Assembly (NCBI RefSeq): GCF_025758695.1
Contig: NZ_JANJQP010000001.1
Location: 310,001-374,000, forward strand
Length of the DNA: 64,000 nucleotides
Reading direction: 5' to 3'
Origin: Oenococcus kitaharae
GTDB lineage: Bacteria; Bacillota; Bacilli; Lactobacillales; Lactobacillaceae
The notes under the pieces were generated by a model that worked only from the letters and a program-made list of their open reading frames with translations, searched no databases and was not told the DNA's origin. The stretch's first letter is position 1. Each line of letters starts with the position of its first letter. The translations under genes were made by a program, and so were the position numbers. Of this stretch, positions 35,500-44,567 are shown piece by piece.

Positions 35500-36575
35500 G
35501 GCAACTCCTTTAAAGCATCATTTGCCACAAATTGCTCATTAAAACGATAACCATTGGCTTCATCTGTCAGCCAGCCTTTAAAAATCTCCGTCTGAAACAT
35601 CAGAGCGGAATCCAAATCAATAAAACGGACATTGGCATAGGACGACGCCATAGCCGCAGCAAAAGCAATGCCGATATTTGATTCAATCATGCAGCCGACC
35701 ATGATCGGCAGGTCCAGCGATTCAGAATAATCCAGCAGTGCCTTGGCTTGAGAAATACCTGCGGTTTTTTCCAATTTAACGTTATAACCAGTGAAATCAA
35801 TCCCAGGACGTAATTTACGGGCATCATTAAAATCATGAATCGACTCATCTAAAATAATTGGAAAATGACTGCTGCTGGTTAGATCAGCATAGCCATCTTC
35901 ATAGCCGACCGGCAAAGGTTGTTCTATACAAGCAATTGGTAAGTTAGCCGCAGCAGCCAATTGATCAAATTGACGCGATTTAGCGATATTCCAAGCTTGA
36001 TTGGCATCAATTCTAAAAACAACTTTGGGGAATTCCTTGGCCAGCTGCTGGAGCTTTGCAACTTCTTCTTGAATCTGACTGTCGCCCAATTTGATTTTCA
36101 AAGTCGAAAAACCCGCTCTGATCAATTTTTCTGCTTGAGCTGCCATGCTGCTTTCATCATTAATACTTAATGTGTAGTCTGTTGTAATATGCGTTTTCGG
36201 ACTGCCAAAAAAATGCTGCAGACTCGTCTGCCGGTCTTTAATAATCAGGTCCAAAGCCGCCTGACTAACTGCGTTTTTAGCAGCTGTATTGCCTATTAGC
36301 AGCTTGCTGACGAAATCATCAAATTTGCCGATATTTTCAAAATCATGCTGCACAATTGCTGGGAAAATAACTTGCGTTAAGACACCAAAAATACTGGCAT
36401 TGCTGTCACCTGTCACGCGTAAGGAAGGAATCGCCTCCCCATAACCCTCGTGGTTCTGGTCTGATTTTAATCGGACAATCCAGCCGTTAGCTTTGTTCTG
36501 GGCATGCAGAGCAGTTTTGAAAACGGTTTTTAACGGTACTTCATAATGAGCAAGTTTGCATTCAATGATCTTCAT
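35490..36575 (-). CDS. Dipeptide epimerase (L-Ala-D/L-Glu epimerase family)
   Basis: A 361-residue enolase-superfamily enzyme. The catalytic Lys pair lies in LKIKLG (about 168), and metal ligands are in FRIDANQAW, CIEQPL and ILDESIHD, with GCMIESNIG and FIDLDSALM near the end. This is the muconate-lactonising subgroup pattern of L-Ala-D/L-Glu epimerase, which converts murein-derived L-Ala-D-Glu to L-Ala-L-Glu so that dipeptidases such as PepV can cut it. First gene of the operon; it overlaps the serine hydrolase gene by 10 bases. Confidence 0.88.
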   Translation of the reverse strand: MKIIECKLAHYEVPLKTVFKTALHAQNKANGWIVRLKSDQNHEGYGEAIPSLRVTGDSNASIFGVLTQVIFPAIVQHDFENIGKFDDFVSKLLIGNTAAKNAVSQAALDLIIKDRQTSLQHFFGSPKTHITTDYTLSINDESSMAAQAEKLIRAGFSTLKIKLGDSQIQEEVAKLQQLAKEFPKVVFRIDANQAWNIAKSRQFDQLAAAANLPIACIEQPLPVGYEDGYADLTSSSHFPIILDESIHDFNDARKLRPGIDFTGYNVKLEKTAGISQAKALLDYSESLDLPIMVGCMIESNIGIAFAAAMASSYANVRFIDLDSALMFQTEIFKGWLTDEANGYRFNEQFVANDALKELPWQ

Positions 36576-36592
36576 GTAATCTAGGGTACTAA

Positions 36593-36616
36593 AAAACCAG
36601 CCTGATGGCTGGTTTT
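36593..36616. terminator. Hairpin terminator
   Basis: AAAACCAGCC (36593-36602) pairs perfectly with GGCTGGTTTT (36607-36616) around TGAT. It follows the apt stop on the minus strand and separates the recJ operon from the peptide operon. Confidence 0.85.
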
Positions 36617-36621
36617 ATTAA

Positions 36622-37149
36622 TCAATATTCCAATAAAGCGATGAACGGGATGTTTTCTGTTTCCATGATTTTTTCGCGGCCGTGCAGATCTTCGAGTTCA
36701 ATAAAGAATCCGCAACCGACAACGATGCCGCCTAATTGTCTAATGAGGTCAATCGTAGCTGTAATCGTACCACCAGTCGCCAAGAGATCATCGACAACGA
36801 AAACTCTCTGTCCCGGTTTGATTGCGTCAACATGCATCTGCAGCTCGCTGTGGCCATATTCCAATCCGTAACTGGAACTAACTGCTTTGCGCGGCAGTTT
36901 GCCATATTTTCTAGCCGGTACAAAGCCAATGCCCATCTCGTAGGCCATCGGAGATCCAATCACGAATCCTCGTGCTTCTGGACCAGAAATAATATCCGGT
37001 TTTAAGGGGCTGGCGAAATTAATCAGCTGATCAATTGCTTGCTTGTAGGCAGGACCGTTACCGATTAGTGGATTGATGTCGCGAAACATTATCCCCTTTT
37101 TCGGAAAATCCGGTGTGGTCGCAATATAATCATGTAAATCAATATCCAT
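36622..37149 (-). CDS. apt: Adenine phosphoribosyltransferase
   Basis: A 175-residue purine-salvage enzyme making AMP from adenine and PRPP. YIATTPDFPKKGIMFRDI is the usual N-terminus, and VFVVDDLLATGGT is the PRPP-binding loop. ATG 37149 (MDIDLHDYI) is chosen because the protein then matches the standard length; the longer frame is recJ read in another frame. Its start overlaps the recJ end by 11 bases. recJ-apt is a common pair in Firmicutes. Confidence 0.95.
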   Translation of the reverse strand: MDIDLHDYIATTPDFPKKGIMFRDINPLIGNGPAYKQAIDQLINFASPLKPDIISGPEARGFVIGSPMAYEMGIGFVPARKYGKLPRKAVSSSYGLEYGHSELQMHVDAIKPGQRVFVVDDLLATGGTITATIDLIRQLGGIVVGCGFFIELEDLHGREKIMETENIPFIALLEY

Positions 37150-39007
37150 TTTCAGCTCGCTTTCGATATGTGTCAGACTCAGATAATTCAGCATGCCTTG
37201 CTTTTGGATTAACAAAAACAACGCCATTAACAATTTTAACAAATCCTAATTCCAAAAAAACTTTTTGATAGAAATCATTTGGTGAATAAGTCACATTTCT
37301 TGTTGAAAAATAGCTATAAATGCGAGCGAAAACGCTTCGATCTGGAACCGCCTCTTCACTACGAATATCATTGGCGATAATCTGCAGTGTCTGATGGTTG
37401 CGCCATTCATTGACCGAAAGTGTCCCCACAATGGCAATTGCTTCGCCAATTTGTAATTTGCCAATCAGATCCGGGCGGTTGAAAAATAATATCTCACCCT
37501 GAAAATCACTCACAGTCAGCTTGAAATGCTTTTTGTCAGCACCAAGAATTTGGATATTCTGCAGGTGAAGATGCTGAAATTCAAAAACAGGTTCTGGATT
37601 TTCCTGGCCAAAAGGCGCTAATTTCTCGAGGCGCTGATAGGCGGCTAGCGAAACCTGCTTGGCATCAATATCTGCATCAAGCAGGATTTTATCTTTCGGA
37701 AAATCAAAGCTGGTGTCATTTAAAATATGATCCAATCTGGGTAAATCAACTGCTGGCAAACTGAGGCCCGCTGCTTGTTTGTGCCCACCAAAAGACAGAT
37801 ATAAACTCTTGCCTTTTTCCAGTAATGTATAAAGATCAAAATCACCGCAGCTCCGGCCGGATCCCTTGGCAACGCCATCTTTAATTGAGAAAACGAGTGC
37901 CGGACGGTTGAATTGTTGGGCTAAACGGCCCGCAACAATGCCAATGACCCCTTCGTGCCAATTCTCACCAGCAGCAACGATCACATCGGAACGGTCCATA
38001 TGTACTTGTTTTGCAGCGGCCTCATAAACTTTATCGGACTCAGTCCGTCTTTTCTGATTACAGCGTTCAACTTCTTTGGTCAGTTTTGCAATCATAGTTG
38101 GATCCTGGCTTGTTAACAACTCAACACCCATAGAGGCATCAGCCATGCGTCCGAATGAGTTCAGCCGCGGCGCAATTTTAAAAGCAATATCCTGAGCAGA
38201 TAAATGTTTAATGGGCAAGGCCGCCTTTTTCATGATGCTTTGCAGTCCTGGATTGCTGCCGGATTTCAGCAAGGCAATCCCTTTTTTGATCATGGCACGA
38301 TTTTCACCTAATAAGGGCATCACATCAGCAATCTCTCCAATTGTTGTCAGTGGCAGATACTTCTCCGCCTTCTCCGGCCCAATCAAATAGCTGGCGATCT
38401 TGTATGCAAGGCCAGCAGCTGAAAGTCCTTTGAAAGGATAATCGGGAGACAGGTCAGGATGAATAATCACTTTTGCATTCGGCAGCTGATCGGGAATCTG
38501 ATGGTGATCAGCAATCAAGACATCGACACCTTGCGAATTAGCCAGATCAACAGCTTGGTTGCCGCTGATACCATTATCAATTGCAAAAATAACTTGAGCC
38601 CCTTCGTCAATCAAACGCTGATAAACAAGCGGATTAGGGCCATAGCCATCTTTGAATCGATTTGGGACATAGTAATCAGTTTTGGCACCTAAGGATTTCA
38701 GCAAATCATATAAAATGGCCGTACTTGTCATACCGTCCGCGTCATAATCGCCATAAATGACAATCTGTTCGTGACGGCTGATGGCCAAATCCAACCGTGT
38801 CTTCAGCTGCTCGATTTGTGCCAATCGGCTAGGCGCAATCAAATCGTCTGCGTCTGCAGCCAAAAAATCATGAATATCACTGAGCGTAGAAAAACGGCTG
38901 GCCAAAATCCGGCTGGTCACTTGATCGAATGAAAAATGCGTCATCACCGCATTTTCAAACTCGTTGTCGACTGTTTTTTTGACCCAAGGATATTGATTAT
39001 CAAGCAT
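37139..39007 (-). CDS. recJ: Single-strand-specific DNA exonuclease RecJ
   Basis: A 622-residue DHH-family 5'-3' exonuclease used in recombination and repair. DYDADGMTSTAIL (about 86-98) and IADHHQIPD carry the metal sites, then FGGHKQAAGLS in the DHHA1 domain and an OB domain. The usual long C-terminal extension of Lactobacillus/Bacillus RecJ (about 760-790 residues) is shortened here to about 60 residues. It overlaps rnz by 8 bases. Confidence 0.92.
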   Translation of the reverse strand: MLDNQYPWVKKTVDNEFENAVMTHFSFDQVTSRILASRFSTLSDIHDFLAADADDLIAPSRLAQIEQLKTRLDLAISRHEQIVIYGDYDADGMTSTAILYDLLKSLGAKTDYYVPNRFKDGYGPNPLVYQRLIDEGAQVIFAIDNGISGNQAVDLANSQGVDVLIADHHQIPDQLPNAKVIIHPDLSPDYPFKGLSAAGLAYKIASYLIGPEKAEKYLPLTTIGEIADVMPLLGENRAMIKKGIALLKSGSNPGLQSIMKKAALPIKHLSAQDIAFKIAPRLNSFGRMADASMGVELLTSQDPTMIAKLTKEVERCNQKRRTESDKVYEAAAKQVHMDRSDVIVAAGENWHEGVIGIVAGRLAQQFNRPALVFSIKDGVAKGSGRSCGDFDLYTLLEKGKSLYLSFGGHKQAAGLSLPAVDLPRLDHILNDTSFDFPKDKILLDADIDAKQVSLAAYQRLEKLAPFGQENPEPVFEFQHLHLQNIQILGADKKHFKLTVSDFQGEILFFNRPDLIGKLQIGEAIAIVGTLSVNEWRNHQTLQIIANDIRSEEAVPDRSVFARIYSYFSTRNVTYSPNDFYQKVFLELGFVKIVNGVVFVNPKARHAELSESDTYRKRAENGY

Positions 39008-39980
39008 GAGCTTTAACCAATTTCTCCGTGACAGGGACCTTAGCAGGAATCGGAAAGACAGCTAAGTCGTGAGCAAGATCTGTGTTCTTAAAAACAGCTC
39101 TGGCCTCATCCAATAAATTATCAGCGGCTCTGCCCAAGTAGCGTGCCGAAATATGCGTCAAAATTAAATGTTTAGCCTGAGCTTTTTTCGCATTTTCAGC
39201 CGCTTGGACACAAGTGGAATGGCCGTGTTTTTTGGCCATGGCTGTGTTTTGTCCATCATAGGTCGATTCATGAACCAGCAGGTCGGCGTTTTTGGCAGCT
39301 TCAATGATTGCTGGGTTGGATTTAGTATCCATAACAATTGTCACAATCCTGCCAGGCCGATCAGGCCCGATGAAATCAGCACTTTTCAACACGCGACCGT
39401 CGGGCAGGCTAATATCCTGGCCAGCTTTAATTTGTCCAAACAAGGGACCGGATTTTAAGCCAAGGTTTAATAGCTTAGCCACCTGAAGTTCGCCGACCGC
39501 GTCAGCTTCAACAATCCGATAGGCATAATCTTCAATGCCGTGGTTCATCGCAAAAGCCGTTACTGAAAATTGTTTATCTTGAAAAACAACGCCTGGATGC
39601 ACCTCGACAAAATCCACGCGGTACTGCAGACGGACTTGTGCTGCTTTCAGTGCAGAAAAAACGTATTGCCGCAAACCAGTTGGCCCATAAATGGTCAAAT
39701 CACTGGGACGGCCCTGATCAATTGCTTCGGATCCTTGAAAATTTCGCGAAGTCAAAAAACCCGGCAGACCAAAAATATGGTCGCCATGCATATGACTGAT
39801 AAAAATCTTCGTGATCTTGCGCGCTCTTGTATTTGATTTTAATAATTGATGCTGCGTGGCTTCACCGACATCAAACAGCCAAACTTCATTTCTCTCGTCT
39901 AAAAGACGCAGCGCAATTGACGTGACGTTTCGTTGTTTACTCGGTTGTCCGGCACCTGTTCCTAAAAATTCTATTTCCAT
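39000..39980 (-). CDS. rnz: Ribonuclease Z (tRNase Z)
   Basis: A 326-residue metallo-beta-lactamase-fold endonuclease that matures tRNA 3' ends. FISHMHGDHIFGLPGFL carries the zinc motif (His63-65 region), with MNHGIEDYAYRI, VMDTKSN, HEST and LTHISARY completing the active site. It begins 7 bases after the obgE stop and is coupled to it. Length is standard. Confidence 0.95.
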   Translation of the reverse strand: MEIEFLGTGAGQPSKQRNVTSIALRLLDERNEVWLFDVGEATQHQLLKSNTRARKITKIFISHMHGDHIFGLPGFLTSRNFQGSEAIDQGRPSDLTIYGPTGLRQYVFSALKAAQVRLQYRVDFVEVHPGVVFQDKQFSVTAFAMNHGIEDYAYRIVEADAVGELQVAKLLNLGLKSGPLFGQIKAGQDISLPDGRVLKSADFIGPDRPGRIVTIVMDTKSNPAIIEAAKNADLLVHESTYDGQNTAMAKKHGHSTCVQAAENAKKAQAKHLILTHISARYLGRAADNLLDEARAVFKNTDLAHDLAVFPIPAKVPVTEKLVKAHA

Positions 39981-39987
39981 ATCTTAA

Positions 39988-41304
39988 TTACTCATCAAAC
40001 TCAAAAGAAAAATCCGCACCGTCAATGTAAACCATATCGCCGTCTTTAGCACCACTTTGCCGCAAGCGCTCATCAACACCAAAGTTGCGCAGTTGGCGCG
40101 CAAACCTGCGCAGCGATTCATCGGTGGTCTTATTGGTCATCTTAGCCAGCTTGCTAATGCGATCGCTCACAATCACCCAATCATCGCCATCCTGCTCGAT
40201 TTGAAAATCAAATGCCTTGTCATCTTTGAATTCATAAAGCTTTTCGCCACTTTGATTCTCGGCATCCTGATTGGTTTTTGCAATTGTCTTAGGTGTCCGA
40301 TCCAAAAGATCCGCGACCTTCAACAATAACTGGCGCGTTCCCTTCTGCATCGCAGAGGAAATTTCTTCGACAGGCTGATCAATATCATGTGCAGCTAAAT
40401 CTGCCTTGAACTGCTGCAGATTAGCCTGTGAACTCGGCAGGTCCATTTTTGTCGCCACGATGATCATCGGGCGCTGTAAAAGAGCCGGGTCGTAAGTCAC
40501 CAGCTCATGATTAATCTGCTGGTAAGCTTCAAAGGGCGAGATACCCAAACCGGATTCTTCACTCATATCAATCATATGCAGCAAGACACGCGTGCGCTCA
40601 ACATGCCGCAAGAACTCAAAGCCGAGACCAACACCTTTGGAGGCACCTTCGATTAACCCTGGTAAATCAGCAATTGTAAAATCTCGGCCGTCAGGTAATT
40701 GCACCATCCCCAGATTGGGATCAATCGTTGTAAAATGGTAGGCCGCGATTTTGGGCTTGGCTGAAGTAACGACGGACAAAAAAGTTGACTTGCCAGCGGA
40801 TGGGAAACCAACCAGGCCAACATCTGCCAGAACTCTTAATTCCAGCTTAACCTTCAAAACCTGTCCGGGTTCGCCGTTCTCAGCTATTTCCGGCGCTGGA
40901 TTGGACGGTGTGGCAAAACGCATATTACCGCGTCCGCCGCGTCCGCCTTTGGCTACCATAAAAGTCTGCCCGTTTTCTGTCATATCGGCCAGCTGCTGAT
41001 TATTTTCTGCATCCGAAACAATTGTTCCAGTCGGTACCTTGATATACAAGTCATCAGAGGATGCGCCGGTCATGCCTTTCGTGCCGCCTTTTTCACCGTG
41101 TTTAGCACGAAAATGCCGGTTATATCGAAAGTCCATCAAAGTCCTTAAACCTTCATCGGCAATAAAATAGACATCACCGCCTTTACCGCCATCACCACCA
41201 AAAGGGCCGCCCAATGGAACGAATTTTTCATGACGAAAAGAGATGATTCCATCACCGCCGCTGCCGGCTTTTATTTCAATTGTTGCTTGATCTACGAATG
41301 CCAT
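39988..41304 (-). CDS. obgE: Obg family GTPase
   Basis: A 438-residue essential GTPase linked to ribosome assembly and stress. The glycine-rich Obg fold (residues 1-158, [15 protein letters not shown]), G1 [10 protein letters not shown]3 [11 protein letters not shown]4 TKMD and the C-terminal OCT domain are all present. TATAAT lies 7 nt before ATG 41304 and no SD is visible, so it may be transcribed separately from a leaderless start inside the uvrC-obgE gap, as well as with uvrC. Confidence 0.96.
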   Translation of the reverse strand: MAFVDQATIEIKAGSGGDGIISFRHEKFVPLGGPFGGDGGKGGDVYFIADEGLRTLMDFRYNRHFRAKHGEKGGTKGMTGASSDDLYIKVPTGTIVSDAENNQQLADMTENGQTFMVAKGGRGGRGNMRFATPSNPAPEIAENGEPGQVLKVKLELRVLADVGLVGFPSAGKSTFLSVVTSAKPKIAAYHFTTIDPNLGMVQLPDGRDFTIADLPGLIEGASKGVGLGFEFLRHVERTRVLLHMIDMSEESGLGISPFEAYQQINHELVTYDPALLQRPMIIVATKMDLPSSQANLQQFKADLAAHDIDQPVEEISSAMQKGTRQLLLKVADLLDRTPKTIAKTNQDAENQSGEKLYEFKDDKAFDFQIEQDGDDWVIVSDRISKLAKMTNKTTDESLRRFARQLRNFGVDERLRQSGAKDGDMVYIDGADFSFEFDE

Positions 41305-41322
41305 CTAATCTATTATACAGGT

Positions 41323-43152
41323 CTATTCTTTTTCAAATTTTCGCTTTGCCTTGACAAAGACTTTTTTATTCTCAGATCGTACCATAGCGGTCACAGAAAC
41401 TTTGACCAAAGCTGCCGTCTTAGCGCCAATTCCCAGCGACTGCAATTCTTCTAGCGAGGCATCAGCGATCTTAGGCAGGGATCCGAAACGGCGCATTAGT
41501 TTAATCCGCGACTTCGGGCCGATACCGGCAATCTCATCTAAGCGTGAAGACAGATTCGTCTTTGTCCGCAACTGCCGATGAAAAGTGATCACAAAACGAT
41601 GCACTTCATCTTGGATACGCTGCAGCAGATAAAAGCCTTGCGAATGCGGGTCCAAAAAAAGATGCTCTCCTTGTGAATTCAGTAAATCAGCCGTTTGATG
41701 CTTATCGTTTTTAACCATAGCCGCAACAGGAATCTTAATATTCAGCTCTCTAAGTGCGCGTTCAGCCGCATGCAGCTGGATCTCGCCGCCGTCCATGAGA
41801 ATCAAATCCGGGTACATCTGCCCCTCATCACGCAAACGCGTATAACGGCGCGTAATCACTTCAAGAGTCGCCTGAGCTTCGTCCTGCCCAGTCGGGGCCT
41901 GCAGCTTGTAGCGGCGATAAAGGTTTTTGTTGGGCAGGCCGTCTTCGAAAACAACTAAGGCCGAAACGTAATTAGTCCCTTGCGTACTGGAATGGTCGAA
42001 AGATTCAAAGCGATGGCCTTGCGGCAGTTTCAACGCATCTGTGATTTCTTTCATCGCACCCGTGGTTTTCTGCTCATTTAATTCCATCAGACGGAATTTG
42101 TCTTCCAAAGTGATACGGGCATTTTTTTCGGCCAAAGCCAGCAGATCGCGCTTCTCCCCCCGGGCTGGGACACGAGCCGGCACTTCCATCGTCTCTGTCA
42201 AAAGCTGCGTGTCAACACCCTTAGGAACAAGAATTTCTTTAGGTTTTTGCGCATTTCTCTGGCCGTAAAACTGCTGAATATAGGATTCCAATTCTTCTGT
42301 CGCCGAATCAACCATCGCAAAAGTCTCTTTTTGTTGGCGGAGCAGACGTCCCTGGCGTAGGAAAAATGTTTCAATCGTCATCCAGCCTTTATCCATATAG
42401 AAGTTAAACAGGTCGCGCGGCGTGTGATCGTTTTGCAGTACCCGTTGATTCTCGACCGTCTGGTCAATGAACTTCAAACGGTCGCGCAAATCAGCCGCCA
42501 GCTCATATTCCATGCGGTCTGAAGCACCCTTCATTTTCTTTTGAATGTCATGAATAGCTTTTTTTGTATCGCCATTCAGAAAACGTGTAATGGCAGACAC
42601 ATTCTTGGCATATTCTTCTTCGGGAACCTCACGAAAACAAGCACCCAGGCACTGTCCCATCGAATAATAGAGGCAAGGCCGGCCTTGAAAACCATTGCAG
42701 CGGCGGAGCGGATATGTGGACTCCAGAAAATGCAGTGTTTCAGAGGCCGCATAGACGTTAGGATAGGGACCGAAATAAGTTCCATGATCATGTTTTAACG
42801 TATTGGCTAAAATCAGGCGCGGGTCTCGTTCGTTTGTAATTTCGATATAGGGATAAGAGCCAGAAAACTTCAAACGAATATTAAAATAAGGCCGATAGCG
42901 CTTGATCAGCGTATTTTCCAACAAAAAAGCTTCTTTATCGGAATTGGTCACAATAAATTCAAAGTCATGAATGTTGGCAACCAATTCAGCCGTTTTGCCT
43001 GTGTGCTCGGATTTGAAATAAGACCTGACACGATTCTTCAGATTTTTGGCCTTGCCGACATAGATAATTTTGTCATTCCTATCCTTCATTTGATAGGAAC
43101 CCGGCTGATCGGGAAGCAGTCTTAATTTTTGTTCGATTAACTCGGAAGCCAC
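41323..43152 (-). CDS. uvrC: Excinuclease ABC subunit C
   Basis: A 609-residue nuclease subunit for nucleotide excision repair. N-terminal GIY-YIG domain (GSYQMKDRNDKIIYVGKAKNL), a UVR motif (about 205-240), the RNase H-like domain with SFDHSSTQGTNYVSALVVF and DGGEIQ, and a tandem helix-hairpin-helix end (IAGIGPKSRIKLM, LGIGAKTA). The start is GTG 43152 (VASELIEQKL, matching the family N-terminus). TATAAT ends 6 nt before it with no SD, so the mRNA may begin at the start codon. Confidence 0.95.
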   Translation of the reverse strand: MASELIEQKLRLLPDQPGSYQMKDRNDKIIYVGKAKNLKNRVRSYFKSEHTGKTAELVANIHDFEFIVTNSDKEAFLLENTLIKRYRPYFNIRLKFSGSYPYIEITNERDPRLILANTLKHDHGTYFGPYPNVYAASETLHFLESTYPLRRCNGFQGRPCLYYSMGQCLGACFREVPEEEYAKNVSAITRFLNGDTKKAIHDIQKKMKGASDRMEYELAADLRDRLKFIDQTVENQRVLQNDHTPRDLFNFYMDKGWMTIETFFLRQGRLLRQQKETFAMVDSATEELESYIQQFYGQRNAQKPKEILVPKGVDTQLLTETMEVPARVPARGEKRDLLALAEKNARITLEDKFRLMELNEQKTTGAMKEITDALKLPQGHRFESFDHSSTQGTNYVSALVVFEDGLPNKNLYRRYKLQAPTGQDEAQATLEVITRRYTRLRDEGQMYPDLILMDGGEIQLHAAERALRELNIKIPVAAMVKNDKHQTADLLNSQGEHLFLDPHSQGFYLLQRIQDEVHRFVITFHRQLRTKTNLSSRLDEIAGIGPKSRIKLMRRFGSLPKIADASLEELQSLGIGAKTAALVKVSVTAMVRSENKKVFVKAKRKFEKE

Positions 43153-43190
43153 GATAAAATTATAAACAAATCTAAGTTAGAATGAATTTA

Positions 43191-43877
43191 ATGTTAAATG
43201 AGTTAAAAAACAAACGTAATTACCGCCTCACCTTTGGCCTGATTTTTACCTATCTGGTGCTCTGCGTTGTTGCCTTCTTTTTTGCGGATTATATTCCGCT
43301 TGTGCGTGCATATCTATGGAATATTTTCCTCGCTTTGCTGCCACTGGTTTTCGCACTGATCATTGATTTTCTCCATGACCACAAAGCACCCTTTTTCATC
43401 ACCTTGATTGTTGGGCTGGCCTGGCTGTTCGTTTTTCCAAATTCACCCTATATGATCACAGATCTGGCTCATTTAAATCTCTACCGCGTCTCTTATGGCT
43501 TGAATATCTCCACTTTTCATTCGGCCTGGTTTGGTGTTTTATTTGCCACTTTTTCAATCATTACGGGCGTATTGATGGGGATGCTATCTCTTTATATTGT
43601 CGATGAAATTATCAGAAAACGGTTTAATACACCGTTGGCCTGGCTGTTTTCAGTGATTGTCAGCGGATTAGCTGGTTTTGGCATCTTTTTAGGCCGTTTT
43701 CCAAGATTTAATTCTTGGGATATTCTCAGAAGGCCGCGCTTTTTATTATCCAATATTCTCAGACAGCTCAACGAGCATACTTTAGGTTTTGTCATCTTGT
43801 TTGCCACAATGACATTAGCTTTGTACTGGCTGTTTTACTTAATTTTCAATGATGGGCGCAAAACAGATAAAATTTAA
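43191..43877 (+). CDS. DUF1361 domain membrane protein
   Basis: A membrane protein of about 228 residues with six to seven helices. WLFVFPNSPYMITDLAHL is the DUF1361 signature. Function is unknown for the family. ATG 43182 is three codons earlier, but TAGAAT (43178-43183) overlaps it, leaving 7 nt to ATG 43191, which fits a leaderless start. It is divergent from uvrC with only about 30 bases between. Confidence 0.8.
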   Translation: MLNELKNKRNYRLTFGLIFTYLVLCVVAFFFADYIPLVRAYLWNIFLALLPLVFALIIDFLHDHKAPFFITLIVGLAWLFVFPNSPYMITDLAHLNLYRVSYGLNISTFHSAWFGVLFATFSIITGVLMGMLSLYIVDEIIRKRFNTPLAWLFSVIVSGLAGFGIFLGRFPRFNSWDILRRPRFLLSNILRQLNEHTLGFVILFATMTLALYWLFYLIFNDGRKTDKI

Positions 43878-43891
43878 TTAACGAGGTTGCC

Positions 43892-44053
43892 ATGGCTAAA
43901 ATTCAAAAACTAGAAAATGATCAATATAAAGAGTTAGAGAAATACTTTGTCATGCCTGAAGATAATGAACAGGCTGAGTTACGCAAGAAAGCATTGGGCC
44001 AAAAAGACCGTGTCAAGAAAACACGCCGCGTGGACGACAAAGAGAAAAAATAA
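43892..44053 (+). CDS. Small charged protein, unknown function
   Basis: A 53-residue ORF, ATG 43892 behind GAGG, ending at TAA 44051. It is highly charged (many K, E, D, R, Q), soluble and helical in appearance, with a basic KKTRR patch near the end. I recognise no family. It follows the DUF1361 gene by 14 bases on the same strand and ends one base before the convergent MarR gene. Confidence 0.55.
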   Translation: MAKIQKLENDQYKELEKYFVMPEDNEQAELRKKALGQKDRVKKTRRVDDKEKK

Positions 44054-44054
44054 A

Positions 44055-44459
44055 TCAAAAAGAATTTTCAAGTTTCTCTAAAAGCTGCTCGAGCAGCGAG
44101 CGGTCGTTTTGATTCCAATTCTCAAAAGCCGCGGCATCCAGACGTGCCAATTCAGCAGCAATTTTCTTCACATCGTCCAAGCCCCGTTCAGTAACGGAGT
44201 AAATCAACTGGCGCTTGTCCCGTCCGGTCGCAATTTTATCTAAAAGGTCTTTATTGACAGCCGATTTAAGCTGTCGGCTCAAAGTTGAGGTATCAAGGCT
44301 GGTTGCCTGCGAAATTTTTTCCTGCGTATCCAGCCCAGACTCAATCAGCAATAGCAGACGGTGTTCTGCAATTGTCAAGCCAAAAGATTTCATCAATTTG
44401 ACGAGTTTTTCTGTATATAGCGCATCCGCATTTCTTAAACTTTCCAAAGCTGTCTTCAT
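44055..44459 (-). CDS. MarR family transcriptional regulator
   Basis: A 134-residue winged-helix regulator. LTIAEHRLLLLIES, then QEKISQATSLDTSTLSRQLKSAVNKDLLDK (here described as the recognition helix region, about 58-85) and RDKRQLIYSVTERGLDDV (wing) match MarR. ATG 44459 (MKTALESLRNAD) is preferred; the longer frame has no SD. Its target is not evident; the neighbours are a DUF1361 gene and divergent rqcH. Confidence 0.8.
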   Translation of the reverse strand: MKTALESLRNADALYTEKLVKLMKSFGLTIAEHRLLLLIESGLDTQEKISQATSLDTSTLSRQLKSAVNKDLLDKIATGRDKRQLIYSVTERGLDDVKKIAAELARLDAAAFENWNQNDRSLLEQLLEKLENSF

Positions 44460-44567
44460 AATTAGTCTTTGTATACTGCAACAAATTATAAACACTGATT
44501 TTGTACTATACAAGCGAACATAAAATCAATTTAAGAAAATCTTTGGACTTTGTTTTAGACTAGGTTT

